Shown here: positions 10,937 to 20,618 of the stretch, piece after piece
Layout: each line of letters starts with the position of its first letter
Numbering within the stretch: position 1 is the stretch's first letter
DNA from: Thiomicrospira aerophila AL3
Lineage (GTDB): Bacteria; Pseudomonadota; Gammaproteobacteria; Thiomicrospirales; Thiomicrospiraceae
DNA length: 64,000 bases
Reading direction: 5' to 3'
Assembly: GCF_000227665.2 (NCBI RefSeq)
Contig: NZ_CP007030.1
Location: 1,488,001-1,552,000 of the forward strand
Translations under genes and position numbers: made by a program
The notes under the pieces: model-generated
Databases searched by the model: none
What the model was told of the DNA's origin: nothing
Seen by the model: only the letters and a program-made list of their open reading frames with translations

Positions 10937-11050
10937 TCAAAATCAACGTCAAGGTTAAATCTACCATGTCTATTCTACGCAAAATTTAATGGGTCTGCTC
11001 AATTTCACACCAGATTGAATCTTGCTCAGTTACTTGAGCCTAACGACTTT

Positions 11051-11059
11051 TGCTAAAAT
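11051..11059 (+). promoter_or_regulatory. possible extended -10 promoter of mutS
   Basis: TGCTAAAAT gives an extended -10 element (TG-n-TAAAAT) ending 26 bases before the mutS ATG. I see no good -35 at 16-18 bases, which extended -10 promoters tolerate. Confidence 0.4.
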
Positions 11060-11085
11060 GGCCTATTTAAAATTTGTTGTTAATT

Positions 11086-13713
11086 ATGAACGCACCGAAA
11101 ATAGAACATCTGGCTCATCACACCCCAATGATGCAACAATATTTGACCATCAAAGCGGAACACCCGGACCAACTGGTGTTTTATCGCATGGGCGATTTTT
11201 ATGAGTTGTTTTATGACGATGCAATGAAAGCCGCCCGCCTGCTAGACATTACCCTTACCCAGCGCGGTCAATCCGCTGGCAAACCTATCCCGATGGCAGG
11301 AATTCCCCACCATAGTGCTGAAGGCTATTTAGCCAAGTTAATTAAGCTGGGGGAATCAGTCGCTATTTGTGAACAAGTGGGCGATGTGAATACCAAGGGA
11401 CCGGTAGAACGCAAAGTAGTCAGAGTTTTAACACCCGGCACGCTGACTGAAGATAGCCTGCTTGAAGCCCGCCAAGATAACTTATTAGTGGCTTGGACAC
11501 AAAGCGCGCAAAAAATTGGTATTAGCTGGTTAGATGTGGCCAGCGGGCGCTTTGAAGTAACTGAATTTGACCAGCTGGATGCGGCACTCAATGAATTACA
11601 TCGGCTCAATCCGGCTGAACTCATTTTGGCCGAATCCTGCGATCATCCCGATCCCACGAGTAAAGTCCGCACTCAGCGCTTACCGGACTGGCTAAGTCAA
11701 GACACTGCCGCCAAACGGGTGTTACTCGACCATTTCAAAACCCGTGATTTAAGTCCTTTTGGCTGCGAACAGGCGCCTGTCAAAACCACTGCCGCCGCCG
11801 CACTGCTTTACTATGCTCAAGCGATGCTGCAACAACCGCTGCATCAAGTCACGAGTCTGCAAAGCTATCATACCGATGACTATCTGATCCTTGATGCGAT
11901 TACCCGCCGCAACCTTGAATTAGATACGCATCAGCAAGGCTTTCAGCATCACACCTTATTTCACTTACTTGATCACTGCCAAACCCCGATGGGTAGCCGA
12001 TTGTTGCGCCGTTGGTTACGCCAACCTTTACGCCGTCGTGAACAGATTTTGCAACGTTTAAGTGTGGTCGATTGTCTGGTGATGAATCAGCAACATAGTC
12101 AGCTGCAAGCGCACCTTAAACCCATTGGCGATTTAGAACGGATTTTAAGCCGCGTCGCATTGAGTAGCGCAAGACCCAGAGATTTAAGCCAATTAGGACG
12201 TAGCCTGACAGCATTACCAGGCCTGCTAGACTGGGCGACTCAGTGGGAGGAAGTCCACTGGTTAAGCTCACAAATCAATTCATTTGAGACCTTAGCCGAT
12301 GAACTGGCTCGGGCGATTGTTGAGCAACCACCCCTGTTGTTGCGAGAAGGAGGCGTATTCAAAACCGGCTATGACCCAGAACTCGATCAATTATTAGCGC
12401 TCAAAACCCAAGCCGGCGATTATTTAACCGACTTAGAAAAACGCGAACGCGAACGAACAGGGTTAGCAAGCTTAAAAATCGGCTTTAATCGTGTACAGGG
12501 TTATTATATTGAATTGAGCAAGCAATACAGTGATCAAGTACCACTCGATTATACGCGCCGCCAAACGCTCAAAAATGCAGAACGCTACATTACCGCCGAA
12601 CTGAAAAACTTTGAAACTCAAATTTTGAGTGCCGACGATAAGGCACAAGCACGGGAACAAGCGCTCTATGAACAATTGCTGACTAAAATTCAAGCACAGC
12701 TCATCCCTTTGCAACAAACCGTTCATGCGCTGGCCGCGCTCGATGTGTTGGCCAATTTTGCAACACAAGCCTTAGCACGTAACTATGCTCGTCCAACCTT
12801 TCAAGATCAACCAGGCCTGCTCATTGAGCAAGGTCGCCACCCAACAGTTGAAGCCTTATCGCACGATCCTTTTATTTCCAATGATGCCGAGTTTGACGAC
12901 CGCCGCCGCTTACATATCATTACCGGCCCTAACATGGGCGGTAAATCGACCTATATGCGCCAAACCGCTATTATTACGATTATGGCGCACATGGGCTGTT
13001 TTGTACCGGCTAAGCAGGCCTGCTTTGGCCCAATAGATCGCATTTTTACCCGCATTGGCGCATCAGATGACCTGACCTCAGGACGCTCTACCTTTATGGT
13101 AGAGATGACCGAAACAGCACATATTTTGCGCCATGCGAGTGCCGAATCGTTAATTTTGATGGATGAAGTCGGTCGTGGCACCTCAACCTTCGATGGCTTG
13201 GCGCTGGCCTGGGCCATTGGGGACTATTTAGCGACCCAAGTAAAAGGCTTTTGTTTATTTGCTACCCATTACTTTGAGCTCACGAACCTTGCCGAACAGT
13301 TTGATAATACGGTCAATATGCACCTGACGGCCATCGAGCACCAAGATAGCATTGTATTTTTACACCAAGTCAAACCTGGTCCAGCATCACAAAGCTATGG
13401 CTTACAAGTGGCGGCCTTAGCTGGAGTGCCCTCCGCCGTCATCACCCAAGCTAAAATGAGGCTAAATGAACTAGAGCAACGCGATATGAGCGCCCTAAAA
13501 CCGAGCGCTAACCTAGCGCCAACTACATCAGCTCAACCTCAAGCAGGCCTGGTAGCACAAACCAACGAGCAACAGGTTCAATTTGACCTCTTTAATAACC
13601 CCGAACCTGACCCCATAATACAGGCTATAACAGATTTAGATCCTGACCAACTAACACCGAAACAAGCACTTGAGTTGCTGTATCAATGGCAATCTCAATT
13701 AAACAAACACTAG
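11086..13713 (+). CDS. mutS: DNA mismatch repair protein MutS
   Basis: Recognises mispairs and starts methyl-directed or strand-directed repair. About 875 residues, normal for MutS1. The mismatch-binding motif is seen as [10 protein letters not shown] near residue 37 (the Phe-x-Glu of MutS), the Walker A as [14 protein letters not shown] near 615, followed by [31 protein letters not shown] and ATHYFEL. I chose the ATG at 11086 ([14 protein letters not shown]); a TTG four codons upstream is less likely. Four CAGGCCTG octamers fall in this gene, the highest local density. Confidence 0.97.
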   Translation: MNAPKIEHLAHHTPMMQQYLTIKAEHPDQLVFYRMGDFYELFYDDAMKAARLLDITLTQRGQSAGKPIPMAGIPHHSAEGYLAKLIKLGESVAICEQVGDVNTKGPVERKVVRVLTPGTLTEDSLLEARQDNLLVAWTQSAQKIGISWLDVASGRFEVTEFDQLDAALNELHRLNPAELILAESCDHPDPTSKVRTQRLPDWLSQDTAAKRVLLDHFKTRDLSPFGCEQAPVKTTAAAALLYYAQAMLQQPLHQVTSLQSYHTDDYLILDAITRRNLELDTHQQGFQHHTLFHLLDHCQTPMGSRLLRRWLRQPLRRREQILQRLSVVDCLVMNQQHSQLQAHLKPIGDLERILSRVALSSARPRDLSQLGRSLTALPGLLDWATQWEEVHWLSSQINSFETLADELARAIVEQPPLLLREGGVFKTGYDPELDQLLALKTQAGDYLTDLEKRERERTGLASLKIGFNRVQGYYIELSKQYSDQVPLDYTRRQTLKNAERYITAELKNFETQILSADDKAQAREQALYEQLLTKIQAQLIPLQQTVHALAALDVLANFATQALARNYARPTFQDQPGLLIEQGRHPTVEALSHDPFISNDAEFDDRRRLHIITGPNMGGKSTYMRQTAIITIMAHMGCFVPAKQACFGPIDRIFTRIGASDDLTSGRSTFMVEMTETAHILRHASAESLILMDEVGRGTSTFDGLALAWAIGDYLATQVKGFCLFATHYFELTNLAEQFDNTVNMHLTAIEHQDSIVFLHQVKPGPASQSYGLQVAALAGVPSAVITQAKMRLNELEQRDMSALKPSANLAPTTSAQPQAGLVAQTNEQQVQFDLFNNPEPDPIIQAITDLDPDQLTPKQALELLYQWQSQLNKH

Positions 13714-13769
13714 TTAATTAAGCGCTAATAACCCTGCGCTAACCCAACATCAAGAGGATAAAAATTAAG

Positions 13770-14633
13770 ATGGCAAACCCACTGATTGCAGACGTTAATG
13801 AACAGAATTTTCAACAAGTCGTGCTAGACAATTCGCATCATCTGCCGGTGCTGGTCGATTTTTGGGCGCCCTGGTGCGGTCCCTGTAAAGCCGTCATGCC
13901 TATTTTGGAACAATTGGCCAAAGATTATGCCGGACTCTTTTTGCTTGCGAAGGTCAACATTGATGACAATCAAAATCTAGCCAATCAATTTGGGGTGCGT
14001 TCAGTGCCTACTTTTAAACTGGTCAAGGCCGGACAAATTGTTGCTGAACTGACTGGCGGACAGCCCGCATCCGCTTTCAAAGCCCTACTTGACCAACATA
14101 TTAGCCGCCCATCAGACGCCTTAAGAGAGCAAGCACAACACGCCCAGCAAGCTGGCCAAACCGAGCAAGCCATTGCCTTATTACAACAAGCGGCTGAGCT
14201 GGACCCCAATAATCACACTATTCACCTTGATCTAGTCAATATATTACTTAGCACGCGCCAATTTGAACAGGCGACCACCCTGTTTAATGCCCTACCCAGC
14301 ACAGCACAAGAGAGCGCTGAAGGTAAGGCCGTAACAGGCCTGCTCCATTTTGCTAGCCTAGCTGCAGCAGCTGACGATATTCAAACCATTCAGCAGACAC
14401 TGCGCGATAATGCCAACGATCCCGCCGCGCTGCTGGGCTTTGCAAGTATCTTGATGCTTCACCACGAATACGAAAAGGCCATGCAAGCCCTACTCAAACT
14501 GGTGATGGTGGCCAACGACTATCAAGATGGGGTCGCTAAAAAAAGTTTATTGATCATTTTTGATGCCCTAAAAGCCAGTCATCCCGATTTGGTGAAAACC
14601 TATCGGCGTAAATTGCAAAGCTTCCTTTTTTAA
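13770..14633 (+). CDS. thioredoxin-like co-chaperone (YbbN/CnoX family)
   Basis: Residues 1-110 are a thioredoxin fold with an intact WCGPC active site in FWAPWCGPCKAVMP near residue 32 and the cis-proline segment VRSVPTFKL near 75. Residues 120-287 are helical with TPR-like repeats (QAGQTEQAIALLQQAAELDPNN). This architecture is that of YbbN/CnoX, a holdase that protects clients under oxidative stress and hands them to GroEL or DnaK; unlike E. coli, a CxxC is present. An AGAGGA stretch precedes the ATG. Stand-alone gene between mutS and an exported protein. Confidence 0.88.
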   Translation: MANPLIADVNEQNFQQVVLDNSHHLPVLVDFWAPWCGPCKAVMPILEQLAKDYAGLFLLAKVNIDDNQNLANQFGVRSVPTFKLVKAGQIVAELTGGQPASAFKALLDQHISRPSDALREQAQHAQQAGQTEQAIALLQQAAELDPNNHTIHLDLVNILLSTRQFEQATTLFNALPSTAQESAEGKAVTGLLHFASLAAAADDIQTIQQTLRDNANDPAALLGFASILMLHHEYEKAMQALLKLVMVANDYQDGVAKKSLLIIFDALKASHPDLVKTYRRKLQSFLF

Positions 14634-14685
14634 ACGCATCATTTTTTGTTAATATGCCTTCGGTTAAAAAAATAGGATTTTCGCT

Positions 14686-15207
14686 ATGCAACTGAAAAAA
14701 TCATGGTTAGCACTGACAGGTCTGGTCGCAACAGGTGCGTTGGCCTTTTCATTAGCCACACCCGTTATGGCCAATGAGGCCGTTAAAACCGAGACCAAAG
14801 CTGAAATTTTTAAGGCGCCTGAAGACTTATCTACAGTACGCCCTGTGTTACTTTGCCGCTATTACCATCAACAAACCCCTGAAGAACAACAACGTTTTTA
14901 TAATCGCGTTGATTCTTTGGGCTTATTAAGTCACCGTGATTACGACATGATGTCTGAGGGCAAGGTGGTAGTCGGTTCGTCACTCTGTGGCATGTATATG
15001 ACCAAAGGTGAACCTTTATTCGAAGATGGCATTCAAATTCGCCCACTGGTATTTAAGGTTGTGCATGTCTATGAAGACGAGTACATTGTGACTCAAAGTG
15101 GCATGGTAATGGAAATTCACGAACGAGTAGAAGGTGAAATGCCGCCCTCTCTTGATAGAACTGTGCCAGAGGTTGCACCGCCACCTGTCGCACCTAGAAC
15201 GCGCTAA
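14686..15207 (+). CDS. exported protein of unknown function
   Basis: I do not recognise the 173-residue protein. It starts with a clear signal peptide (MQLKKSWLALTGLVATGALA, then a likely cleavage after MANA-like VMANEA near residue 29). The mature part has two cysteines, in LLCRYYHQ near 57 and SSLCGMYM near 105, which could form a disulfide, and a Pro-rich C terminus (PEVAPPPVAPRTR). An AGGA ribosome site lies before the ATG. It probably works in the periplasm. It faces the aspartoacylase-like gene, whose 3' end is 8 bases away. Confidence 0.6.
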   Translation: MQLKKSWLALTGLVATGALAFSLATPVMANEAVKTETKAEIFKAPEDLSTVRPVLLCRYYHQQTPEEQQRFYNRVDSLGLLSHRDYDMMSEGKVVVGSSLCGMYMTKGEPLFEDGIQIRPLVFKVVHVYEDEYIVTQSGMVMEIHERVEGEMPPSLDRTVPEVAPPPVAPRTR

Positions 15208-15215
15208 TCGCTTCA

Positions 15216-16268
15216 CTAGCCTTGATCGCTGATCAAGGCATTCATTTGTTCCGTAAATTGTTCAATATCCGCCACTGCCTGATCTGTCTCGCTGAAACTA
15301 GCAATATGACAAAGTGCTTCCCCTTCATGCACCAAAGGTAATTGCAATAAACCTATCACCACGCCACTGACCGGCGCATAGATAGCTATCGGCTGCTCAC
15401 CTAACGGGTCGGCAACGTCGCCAATCAAGGTTTGATTTGCTTCGATTTTCTGGCCTAACCTAACTAGGCTGCGAAAAATACCGCCCTGTGGCGCACGCAC
15501 CCAACTTGAACCGCGCGCGATAACAGGCTCAAGTTGCGATTTTGATTGCTTAACGGTGCGACTGCGCACCATGCCTAATTGTCGCATCACCCGCAAAATA
15601 CCCTGTACCCCCGCACGAATAGCGACCTCATCGAAACGCAACGCCTCACCCGCCTCATAGAGAATGGTGGGGACACCCAACTTGACCGCAGCTTCACGGA
15701 GCGAGCCATCACGAAGGTTTGAGTTTAAAATGACCGGTGCGCCAAAGGCTTTGGCTAGCTCTAACACCTGATCTTGAGCAAGATCAACACGAACCTGAGC
15801 TAAATTGGTACGATGTCTTGCGCCGGTATGTAAATCTATTGCATGGGTAGCCAATGCCAAAATATCTTGAATAAATAAATAAGCCAAGCGGCCAGCTAAA
15901 GAACCACGCTCTGAACCTGGAAAACTGCGGTTTAAATCCCGGCCATCTGGCAAATAGCGACTTTGGTTAATAAATCCGTGGACATTGACAATCGGCACCG
16001 CGATTAACGTGCCTTTTAGATGCTTTAACTGCCGATGCTTCAATAGGCGTCTAACAATCTCGACCCCATTAAGTTCATCACCATGTATCGCCGCACTGAC
16101 CAACAGAATCGGGCCATCTTGATAGCCACGATGAACCTGAATCGGCATGGTCATGGGCGTTTGGGTATATAACTGACCCAGTTGAATATCAATGCGCTTG
16201 ACTTCACCGGGGGCAATCGTCACCCCTTGAATCACTAGGGTTTGTGGCGTTTTACTCAAGCGCGTCAT
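15216..16268 (-). CDS. succinylglutamate desuccinylase/aspartoacylase family zinc hydrolase
   Basis: A 350-residue M14-like metallohydrolase. Zinc ligands are visible in AAIHGDELNGVEIV (His and Glu) near residue 60 and DLHTG near 142, with the substrate-binding GRDLNRSFPG near 110. The C-terminal part, about 245-330, contains a beta-rich segment (IYAPVSGVVIG) like those of lipoyl-type extensions in this family. It ends a three-gene run with rimK (5-base gap) and the retropepsin-like gene. The succinylarginine pathway is absent nearby, so a role in processing a RimK product is more likely than arginine breakdown; that is inference from context. Confidence 0.82.
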   Translation of the reverse strand: MTRLSKTPQTLVIQGVTIAPGEVKRIDIQLGQLYTQTPMTMPIQVHRGYQDGPILLVSAAIHGDELNGVEIVRRLLKHRQLKHLKGTLIAVPIVNVHGFINQSRYLPDGRDLNRSFPGSERGSLAGRLAYLFIQDILALATHAIDLHTGARHRTNLAQVRVDLAQDQVLELAKAFGAPVILNSNLRDGSLREAAVKLGVPTILYEAGEALRFDEVAIRAGVQGILRVMRQLGMVRSRTVKQSKSQLEPVIARGSSWVRAPQGGIFRSLVRLGQKIEANQTLIGDVADPLGEQPIAIYAPVSGVVIGLLQLPLVHEGEALCHIASFSETDQAVADIEQFTEQMNALISDQG

Positions 16269-16273
16269 TAACC

Positions 16274-17179
16274 CTAACCCTTACCCTTGGTTTTAGTACG
16301 ATTAGGTTTGGCATTTTTTTCGATAAATTCAATAATCATGCTCGCAATGTCTTTTTGCGATGCCGTTTCAATACCCTCCAGACCCGGCGAAGAATTGACT
16401 TCCATCACCACCGGACCGTGGTTAGAGCGCAAAATATCTACACCACACACATTTAAACCCAAAATACGCGCCGCTCTCAGCGCAGTGGCGCGCTCTTCGG
16501 GTGAAATCCGAATAAGGCTTGCTTTGCCACCACGATGCAAATTAGAGCGAAACTCACCTTCTTGTCCTTGGCGCTTCATTGCCGCGACCACTTTACCGCC
16601 CACTACAAAACAGCGAATATCTGAACCACCGGCTTCCTTAATAAACTCCTGCACCAGAATATGCTCTTTTAAACCCATAAAAGCTTGAATAACACTTTGC
16701 GCGGCCTGCTTGGTTTCAGCGAGCACCACCCCAATACCCTGGGTGCCCTCTAATACTTTAATCACCGCCGGCGCCCCGCCAACAATATTTAACAAATCAT
16801 CAATATCATCAGGCGAATGGGCAAAACTGGTTACCGGTAGCCCCACGCCATGTTTGGACAAAAGTTGTAAGCTGCGTAACTTATCCCGCGAGCGGGTAAT
16901 GGCAACCGATTCATTTAATGGATAAACACCCATCATTTCAAATTGGCGTAACACCGCCGTGCCATAGAAAGTAATGGATGCCCCTATGCGCGGAATAACG
17001 GCATCAAATCCCGTCAAAATATCCCCTTTATAGTGAATTTCAGGGTTGTGCGAGGTGATATTCATATAGCAGCGCAGCGCGTCAATCACATGCACTTCAT
17101 GACCGCGGGACTCGGCAGCCTCCACAAGACGTTGCGTTGAATAAAGCTGTTTATTACGCGATAAAATCGCAATTTTCAT
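16274..17179 (-). CDS. rimK: RimK-type ATP-grasp glutamate ligase
   Basis: RimK adds glutamates to the C terminus of ribosomal protein S6. The 301-residue protein matches RimK throughout: [20 protein letters not shown] at the start, [21 protein letters not shown] near 65, the ATP-grasp [13 protein letters not shown] near 140, [14 protein letters not shown] near 190 and [12 protein letters not shown] near 270. It ends in a basic tail. Middle gene of the protease-rimK-hydrolase trio, close to the ribosomal rpsP-rplS operon. Confidence 0.93.
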   Translation of the reverse strand: MKIAILSRNKQLYSTQRLVEAAESRGHEVHVIDALRCYMNITSHNPEIHYKGDILTGFDAVIPRIGASITFYGTAVLRQFEMMGVYPLNESVAITRSRDKLRSLQLLSKHGVGLPVTSFAHSPDDIDDLLNIVGGAPAVIKVLEGTQGIGVVLAETKQAAQSVIQAFMGLKEHILVQEFIKEAGGSDIRCFVVGGKVVAAMKRQGQEGEFRSNLHRGGKASLIRISPEERATALRAARILGLNVCGVDILRSNHGPVVMEVNSSPGLEGIETASQKDIASMIIEFIEKNAKPNRTKTKGKG

Positions 17180-17211
17180 GATGATAAATCCTAATCATAA
17201 CGGATGATTGA

Positions 17212-17697
17212 TTATGCATGACCGAGATAAAAACTCCCGGCCACATTAACGATAAATCGGTTTTTTAGGGCTGTTCTGCCAAGCAACATCGGGTATTTCA
17301 TCAACTTTCGACATGTCAGCGTTACCTCTATATCAAAGCGTTCACACCCCATAATAACCGTCAACTCGACAACCGAGCGATGTTGCTGCTGACCGGCGGA
17401 ATTTTTGATGGTACGTTGATCTTTAAGCGGTAAGCAAAACTGACGCGCTGACGAGGCTAGTTCAGGTTGATGCGGGTAAAACTCGACCGGGAGTACAAAC
17501 TTGACCCAATGCAGACCTGCCTCATCCACAGCATAATCGAGCTGCTCCACATGCAAAGCGGATGACCTTGCTCCCGTGTCCGTTTTAGCAATAAGTTTAG
17601 CGTCGTTGAGCTGAGGGAAACACACCCACTCACGCCACCCAATCGTGGCTAGCGACAGCGGCTCAGTTGACTGCGAATTCGTTGATAATTTGGTCAT
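17212..17697 (-). CDS. retropepsin-like protease (ATP-dependent zinc protease family, RimB-like)
   Basis: A 161-residue protein of the family annotated as ATP-dependent zinc protease and related to RimB. The aspartic-protease-like motif KTDTGARSSALH is at about residues 39-50, and a second conserved block LLGRTALKNRFIVN is at about 140. A GGGTGAG stretch precedes the ATG. It overlaps the end of the Bax-like gene by 35 bases and is 32 bases upstream of rimK. In Pseudomonas the related RimB acts with RimK to control S6 tails; here the same pairing plus a hydrolase is seen. Confidence 0.8.
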   Translation of the reverse strand: MTKLSTNSQSTEPLSLATIGWREWVCFPQLNDAKLIAKTDTGARSSALHVEQLDYAVDEAGLHWVKFVLPVEFYPHQPELASSARQFCLPLKDQRTIKNSAGQQQHRSVVELTVIMGCERFDIEVTLTCRKLMKYPMLLGRTALKNRFIVNVAGSFYLGHA

Positions 17698-18472
17698 AGC
17701 TCACCCATTGATTAAAGCGAATTATACCCTGTAAATCAGCAATATAAGCATCCCCTCGAATAGAATAAGCAACCAAACCTTGTGCCAATTCATAACCACT
17801 TAAATAACTAGCCGCACCAAGCTGAGTTTGCTGTTTAAGCTGGCGTATTTGCGCTCGATGTTGACGAAAATCCTGATAGAAAGGTGCGCTGTTAAGATTA
17901 TGCATATAAGCGGCGACCGCTGCCTGTGGCGACTCAAAGACCCGGACTTCATGATGTTGACCAGCAGGCCTGGCTGCCGGCACCAAACCACATCCTTGAC
18001 TAAAGCACCATTGACCGAATAGGTTATTGCCTTCTTGCGCAAAACGAGACATGCCCCAACCTGACTCCTTGGCGGCTTGACTCAACGCCAAGGATGGCGG
18101 AATAACATCCACTTTAATCAGCATCGCCTGCCGCCACTGCACAAGATCAGCATGCCTCTCAAACGGCTCTTGATAATCATTGCCTATATTAGCCCAATAC
18201 GCACGCTGTTTAGGCGTTAACTGGTTTAATTCAAGATCAATCAATGCTTGGCGTAACTGGGTCAATTCCGCATTCTGAGTAGTAATCAACGGCAACATAA
18301 AATCAACAAAAGCGAGTTTACGTGCCTCAATATCAGTAATGACTGCAAAATCCGGCAAAGTCTGTGCGGAAGATTGCGTAATTTTAATGGATTCTTGTGA
18401 ACGGCTTGATGGATAAAGTTCCATCACCAGGCCTGCTAATAACAAGAGAATAAGGATAGGATAGATAGGCAC
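17663..18472 (-). CDS. Bax-like N-acetylglucosaminidase, membrane-anchored
   Basis: About 269 residues. The GTG at 18470-18472 is the best start: AGGAG lies 11 bases upstream and the protein then begins with a membrane segment (PILILLLLAGLVM). An in-frame extension upstream would run into the terminator and rplS and is rejected. The catalytic domain, about residues 130-260, has the glucosaminidase pattern SQAAKESGWGMSRFAQEGNN, LFGQWCFSQGCG and FESPQAAVAAYMHNLN, with the glutamate of AKESGWG as likely catalytic acid. It probably cuts peptidoglycan glycan strands in the periplasm. Confidence 0.85.
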   Translation of the reverse strand: MPIYPILILLLLAGLVMELYPSSRSQESIKITQSSAQTLPDFAVITDIEARKLAFVDFMLPLITTQNAELTQLRQALIDLELNQLTPKQRAYWANIGNDYQEPFERHADLVQWRQAMLIKVDVIPPSLALSQAAKESGWGMSRFAQEGNNLFGQWCFSQGCGLVPAARPAGQHHEVRVFESPQAAVAAYMHNLNSAPFYQDFRQHRAQIRQLKQQTQLGAASYLSGYELAQGLVAYSIRGDAYIADLQGIIRFNQWVSYDQIINEFAVN

Positions 18473-18520
18473 CTTAAGCGACACTCCTGTTAAAGCCTGA
18501 ATATAAAAAATGAATATAAA

Positions 18521-18546
18521 AAAACCGCCGATTGGCGGTTTTTTTA
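18521..18546 (-). terminator. rho-independent terminator after rplS
   Basis: AACCGCC and GGCGGTT pair around a 4-base loop, with A and T runs on both sides, so it can work in both directions. It sits 18 bases past the rplS stop and before the Bax-like gene. Confidence 0.88.
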
Positions 18547-18563
18547 GCCTAATCGCAACGCGA

Positions 18564-18908
18564 TTATAACTTTTCTTTGATACGCGCAGCTTTACCTGAC
18601 AAGTTACGTAGGTAGTAAAGTTTAGCACGACGTACATCACCACGACGCTTCACTTCAATACTATCAACTAACGGGCTGTAAGTTTGGAAAGTACGCTCAA
18701 CACCCACACCATGTGAAATTTTACGCACAGTGAACGCAGAGTTCAATCCACGGTTACGTTTTGCGATTACAACACCTTCATAAGCCTGTAAACGCTCGTT
18801 GGTACCTTCTTTAACCTTAACTTGAACAACGACAGTGTCACCCGGTGCAAATGCGGGGATTTCTTTGGTCATTTGTTCTGCTTCAATACGCTTGATGATA
18901 TCGCTCAT
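18564..18908 (-). CDS. rplS: 50S ribosomal protein L19
   Basis: L19 sits at the interface of the ribosomal subunits. About 114 residues, with [32 protein letters not shown] and [20 protein letters not shown]. The ATG at 18906-18908 ([12 protein letters not shown]) is preceded by GGAG at a good distance; an upstream in-frame ATG eight codons earlier covers that ribosome site and is rejected. Last gene of the rpsP-rimM-trmD-rplS operon. The gap to the annotated trmD stop is 121 bases, unusual for this operon and explained by the trmD frameshift. Confidence 0.97.
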   Translation of the reverse strand: MSDIIKRIEAEQMTKEIPAFAPGDTVVVQVKVKEGTNERLQAYEGVVIAKRNRGLNSAFTVRKISHGVGVERTFQTYSPLVDSIEVKRRGDVRRAKLYYLRNLSGKAARIKEKL

Positions 18909-19025
18909 CTTAATTTTCTCCGAGGGAATCATGACTCTTCATAAGTCATGGTTACTTTATCGCAACATAATGCTGTCATGCTGATTAGTGACGCTAATTC
19001 AGCAACATCAGAGGTTGCGTCCAAA

Positions 19026-19041
19026 TTGTTTAATTGTTTAA
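19026..19041 (-). repeat. exact 8-bp tandem duplication at the 3' end of trmD
   Basis: On the coding strand the 8-mer TTAAACAA occurs twice in immediate succession. The second copy brings in an early TAA stop. Deleting one copy joins the reading frame to an open tail of 31 codons ending at 18929. Confidence 0.85.
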
Positions 19042-19716
19042 CAAATCTGGGCGACGCGCTTGCGTACGTTGCCGCTGCTGTTCATAGCGCCATTTGGCAA
19101 TATGGGCATGGTTACCACTCATTAAAACCGGTGGCACCGCTTTACCATCTACAACTTCAGGTCGCGTATAGTGTGGGCAATCTAATAACCCGTCACTAAA
19201 TGAATCCTGTCGGGCAGAGTCTTGATGACCTAACGCACCCGGCTGTAAACGAATCACCGCATCCATTAGCATCATGGCTGGCAGTTCGCCGCCGCTGACC
19301 ACAAAATCACCTATGGCAATTTCTTCATCAACAAAATTCTCAATAACCCGCTCATCCACGCCTTCATAACGACCACACAATAAAGTAATCCGTGGTAAAG
19401 TCGCTAATTCAGCTACCCGTTGTTGCGTTAAAGGTTGCCCCTGTGGCGACAAGTAAATCGTGTGATTAGGTTGTTCAGGCTGCTGTTGGTTAATGGCTTT
19501 AAATGTATCTCGCAAAGGCTCATACATCATTAGCATGCCAGGCCCGCCCCCATAGGGACGATCATCAATCGTTCGATGCCTGTCATGGGTAAAATCACGC
19601 GGATTCCACACAGCTAATTCATACAAGCCCTTGTCTAGGGCTTTGGCACTGATGCCCTGCGCGGTAATCGCACTGAACATTTCACCAAAGATACTGATGA
19701 CATCAAATCTCAGCAC
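19030..19716 (-). CDS. trmD: tRNA (guanine-N1-)-methyltransferase, C-terminally truncated
   Basis: TrmD methylates G37 of tRNAs with a G at position 36 and prevents frameshifting. The SPOUT knot is intact: [20 protein letters not shown] near residue 40, [12 protein letters not shown] near 110, [14 protein letters not shown] near 132 and [11 protein letters not shown] near 180. At 228 residues it stops right after RRPDLLNN, where E. coli TrmD (255) goes on with a helical tail. An 8-bp tandem duplication at 19026-19041 causes the stop; without it the protein would have 259 residues, end at 18929 and leave 20 bases to rplS. Catalytic residues are all before the stop, so it may still work. It starts 8 bases after rimM. 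Confidence 0.92.
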   Translation of the reverse strand: MLRFDVISIFGEMFSAITAQGISAKALDKGLYELAVWNPRDFTHDRHRTIDDRPYGGGPGMLMMYEPLRDTFKAINQQQPEQPNHTIYLSPQGQPLTQQRVAELATLPRITLLCGRYEGVDERVIENFVDEEIAIGDFVVSGGELPAMMLMDAVIRLQPGALGHQDSARQDSFSDGLLDCPHYTRPEVVDGKAVPPVLMSGNHAHIAKWRYEQQRQRTQARRPDLLNN

Positions 19717-19724
19717 AACTTACC

Positions 19725-20234
19725 CTAGTCTTGCTCTAGCGGCCAATCGACCAGAATCATCTTCTGCTCAAAATCGACCGATAAGACATATACATCCATC
19801 ACAAACGGAATCAAATAGGTTTGCTCTCCACTGACTCGCATGACATCATGCGCACCGGTTTCAACAAGTTCCTTAATTTGACCTAAACAATGCCCATCGC
19901 GATTTTCAACCGTCATCCCTACCAAATCGTGCCAATAAAAACCGGTTTGATCATCAGGCAGTTGATCACGGAAAATTGCGATATCCGCACCCATTAAATC
20001 GCGTGCTTGCTCACGGGTATTAATACCTTCAAGGTGAACAGTAATCGCTTTACCACCTTGCGGTGCTTGCGACTCACACACTTTCATGGCTTGCCACCCT
20101 TGCGCCGTTTTAACTTGCCAGGGCTGGTAACTCACAATATTGCCAATTGGGTCGGTAAATGAAAATACTTTTACCCAACCCTTGACGCCAAAGACGCCAT
20201 TAATACGGCCAACGATTAACGGCTTGTTTTCCAT
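19725..20234 (-). CDS. rimM: ribosome maturation factor RimM
   Basis: RimM binds S19 and helps 30S assembly. About 169 residues with the N-terminal RimM domain (VGRINGVFGVKGWVKVFSFTD) and the C-terminal PRC-barrel segment (FYWHDLVGMTVENRDG, LIPFVMDVYV). The ATG at 20232-20234 is chosen over a TTG two codons upstream; GGATAA lies before it. Second gene of the rpsP operon. Confidence 0.93.
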   Translation of the reverse strand: MENKPLIVGRINGVFGVKGWVKVFSFTDPIGNIVSYQPWQVKTAQGWQAMKVCESQAPQGGKAITVHLEGINTREQARDLMGADIAIFRDQLPDDQTGFYWHDLVGMTVENRDGHCLGQIKELVETGAHDVMRVSGEQTYLIPFVMDVYVLSVDFEQKMILVDWPLEQD

Positions 20235-20250
20235 CGTCAACCGTTATCCG

Positions 20251-20487
20251 TTAAGCGCTTTTAACTAAAGACTTAACACGATCACTCATTTGCGCACCTT
20301 GTGCTACCCAGTGATCAATTCTCGCCTGATCAACACGAAGACGCTCTTCGTTACCACGCGCAGTTGGGTTAAAGAAACCCACTTGTTCAATGAAGCGTCC
20401 AGTTGGACTATTGCTGCCATTTGCTACAACCATTTTGTAGAAAGGGCGTTTTTTAGAGCCACCACGGGCTAAACGAATTACGACCAT
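20251..20487 (-). CDS. rpsP: 30S ribosomal protein S16
   Basis: A 78-residue protein beginning [20 protein letters not shown] with [10 protein letters not shown] near residue 33 and [11 protein letters not shown] near 55; length and motifs are those of S16. An AAGGAGA ribosome site precedes the ATG. First gene of rpsP-rimM-trmD-rplS. Confidence 0.97.
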   Translation of the reverse strand: MVVIRLARGGSKKRPFYKMVVANGSNSPTGRFIEQVGFFNPTARGNEERLRVDQARIDHWVAQGAQMSDRVKSLVKSA

Positions 20488-20514
20488 CTATTTCTCCTTA
20501 GATTAATCAGGCGA

Positions 20515-20532
20515 TGGTAGGAAATCCTACCA
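20515..20532 (-). promoter_or_regulatory. perfect hairpin in the rpsP leader
   Basis: TGGTAGGA and TCCTACCA pair perfectly across a 2-base centre, 28 bases before the rpsP start. A second hairpin (GGCTTC and GAAGCC arms) lies at 20597-20614. They may regulate or stabilise the operon mRNA; function is unknown. Confidence 0.45.
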
Positions 20533-20618
20533 ACAAATTCTTCTGTCTAACGGGTCTAACGATTAGCTAAACCTTTTCTCAATTGCTTCACCAAAAGGCT
20601 TCAGCATCGAAGCCGCGG

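Noticed and set aside
18473-18643. Longer N terminus of the Bax-like protein reaching into rplS
   Set aside because: It would cross the terminator and overlap rplS; the GTG at 18472 has a proper ribosome site and is followed by the membrane segment.
18930-18950. Hairpin (CATGACT and AGTCATG arms) before rplS as an L19 leader
   Set aside because: It lies inside the former 3' end of trmD once the 8-bp duplication is removed, so coding origin explains it better.
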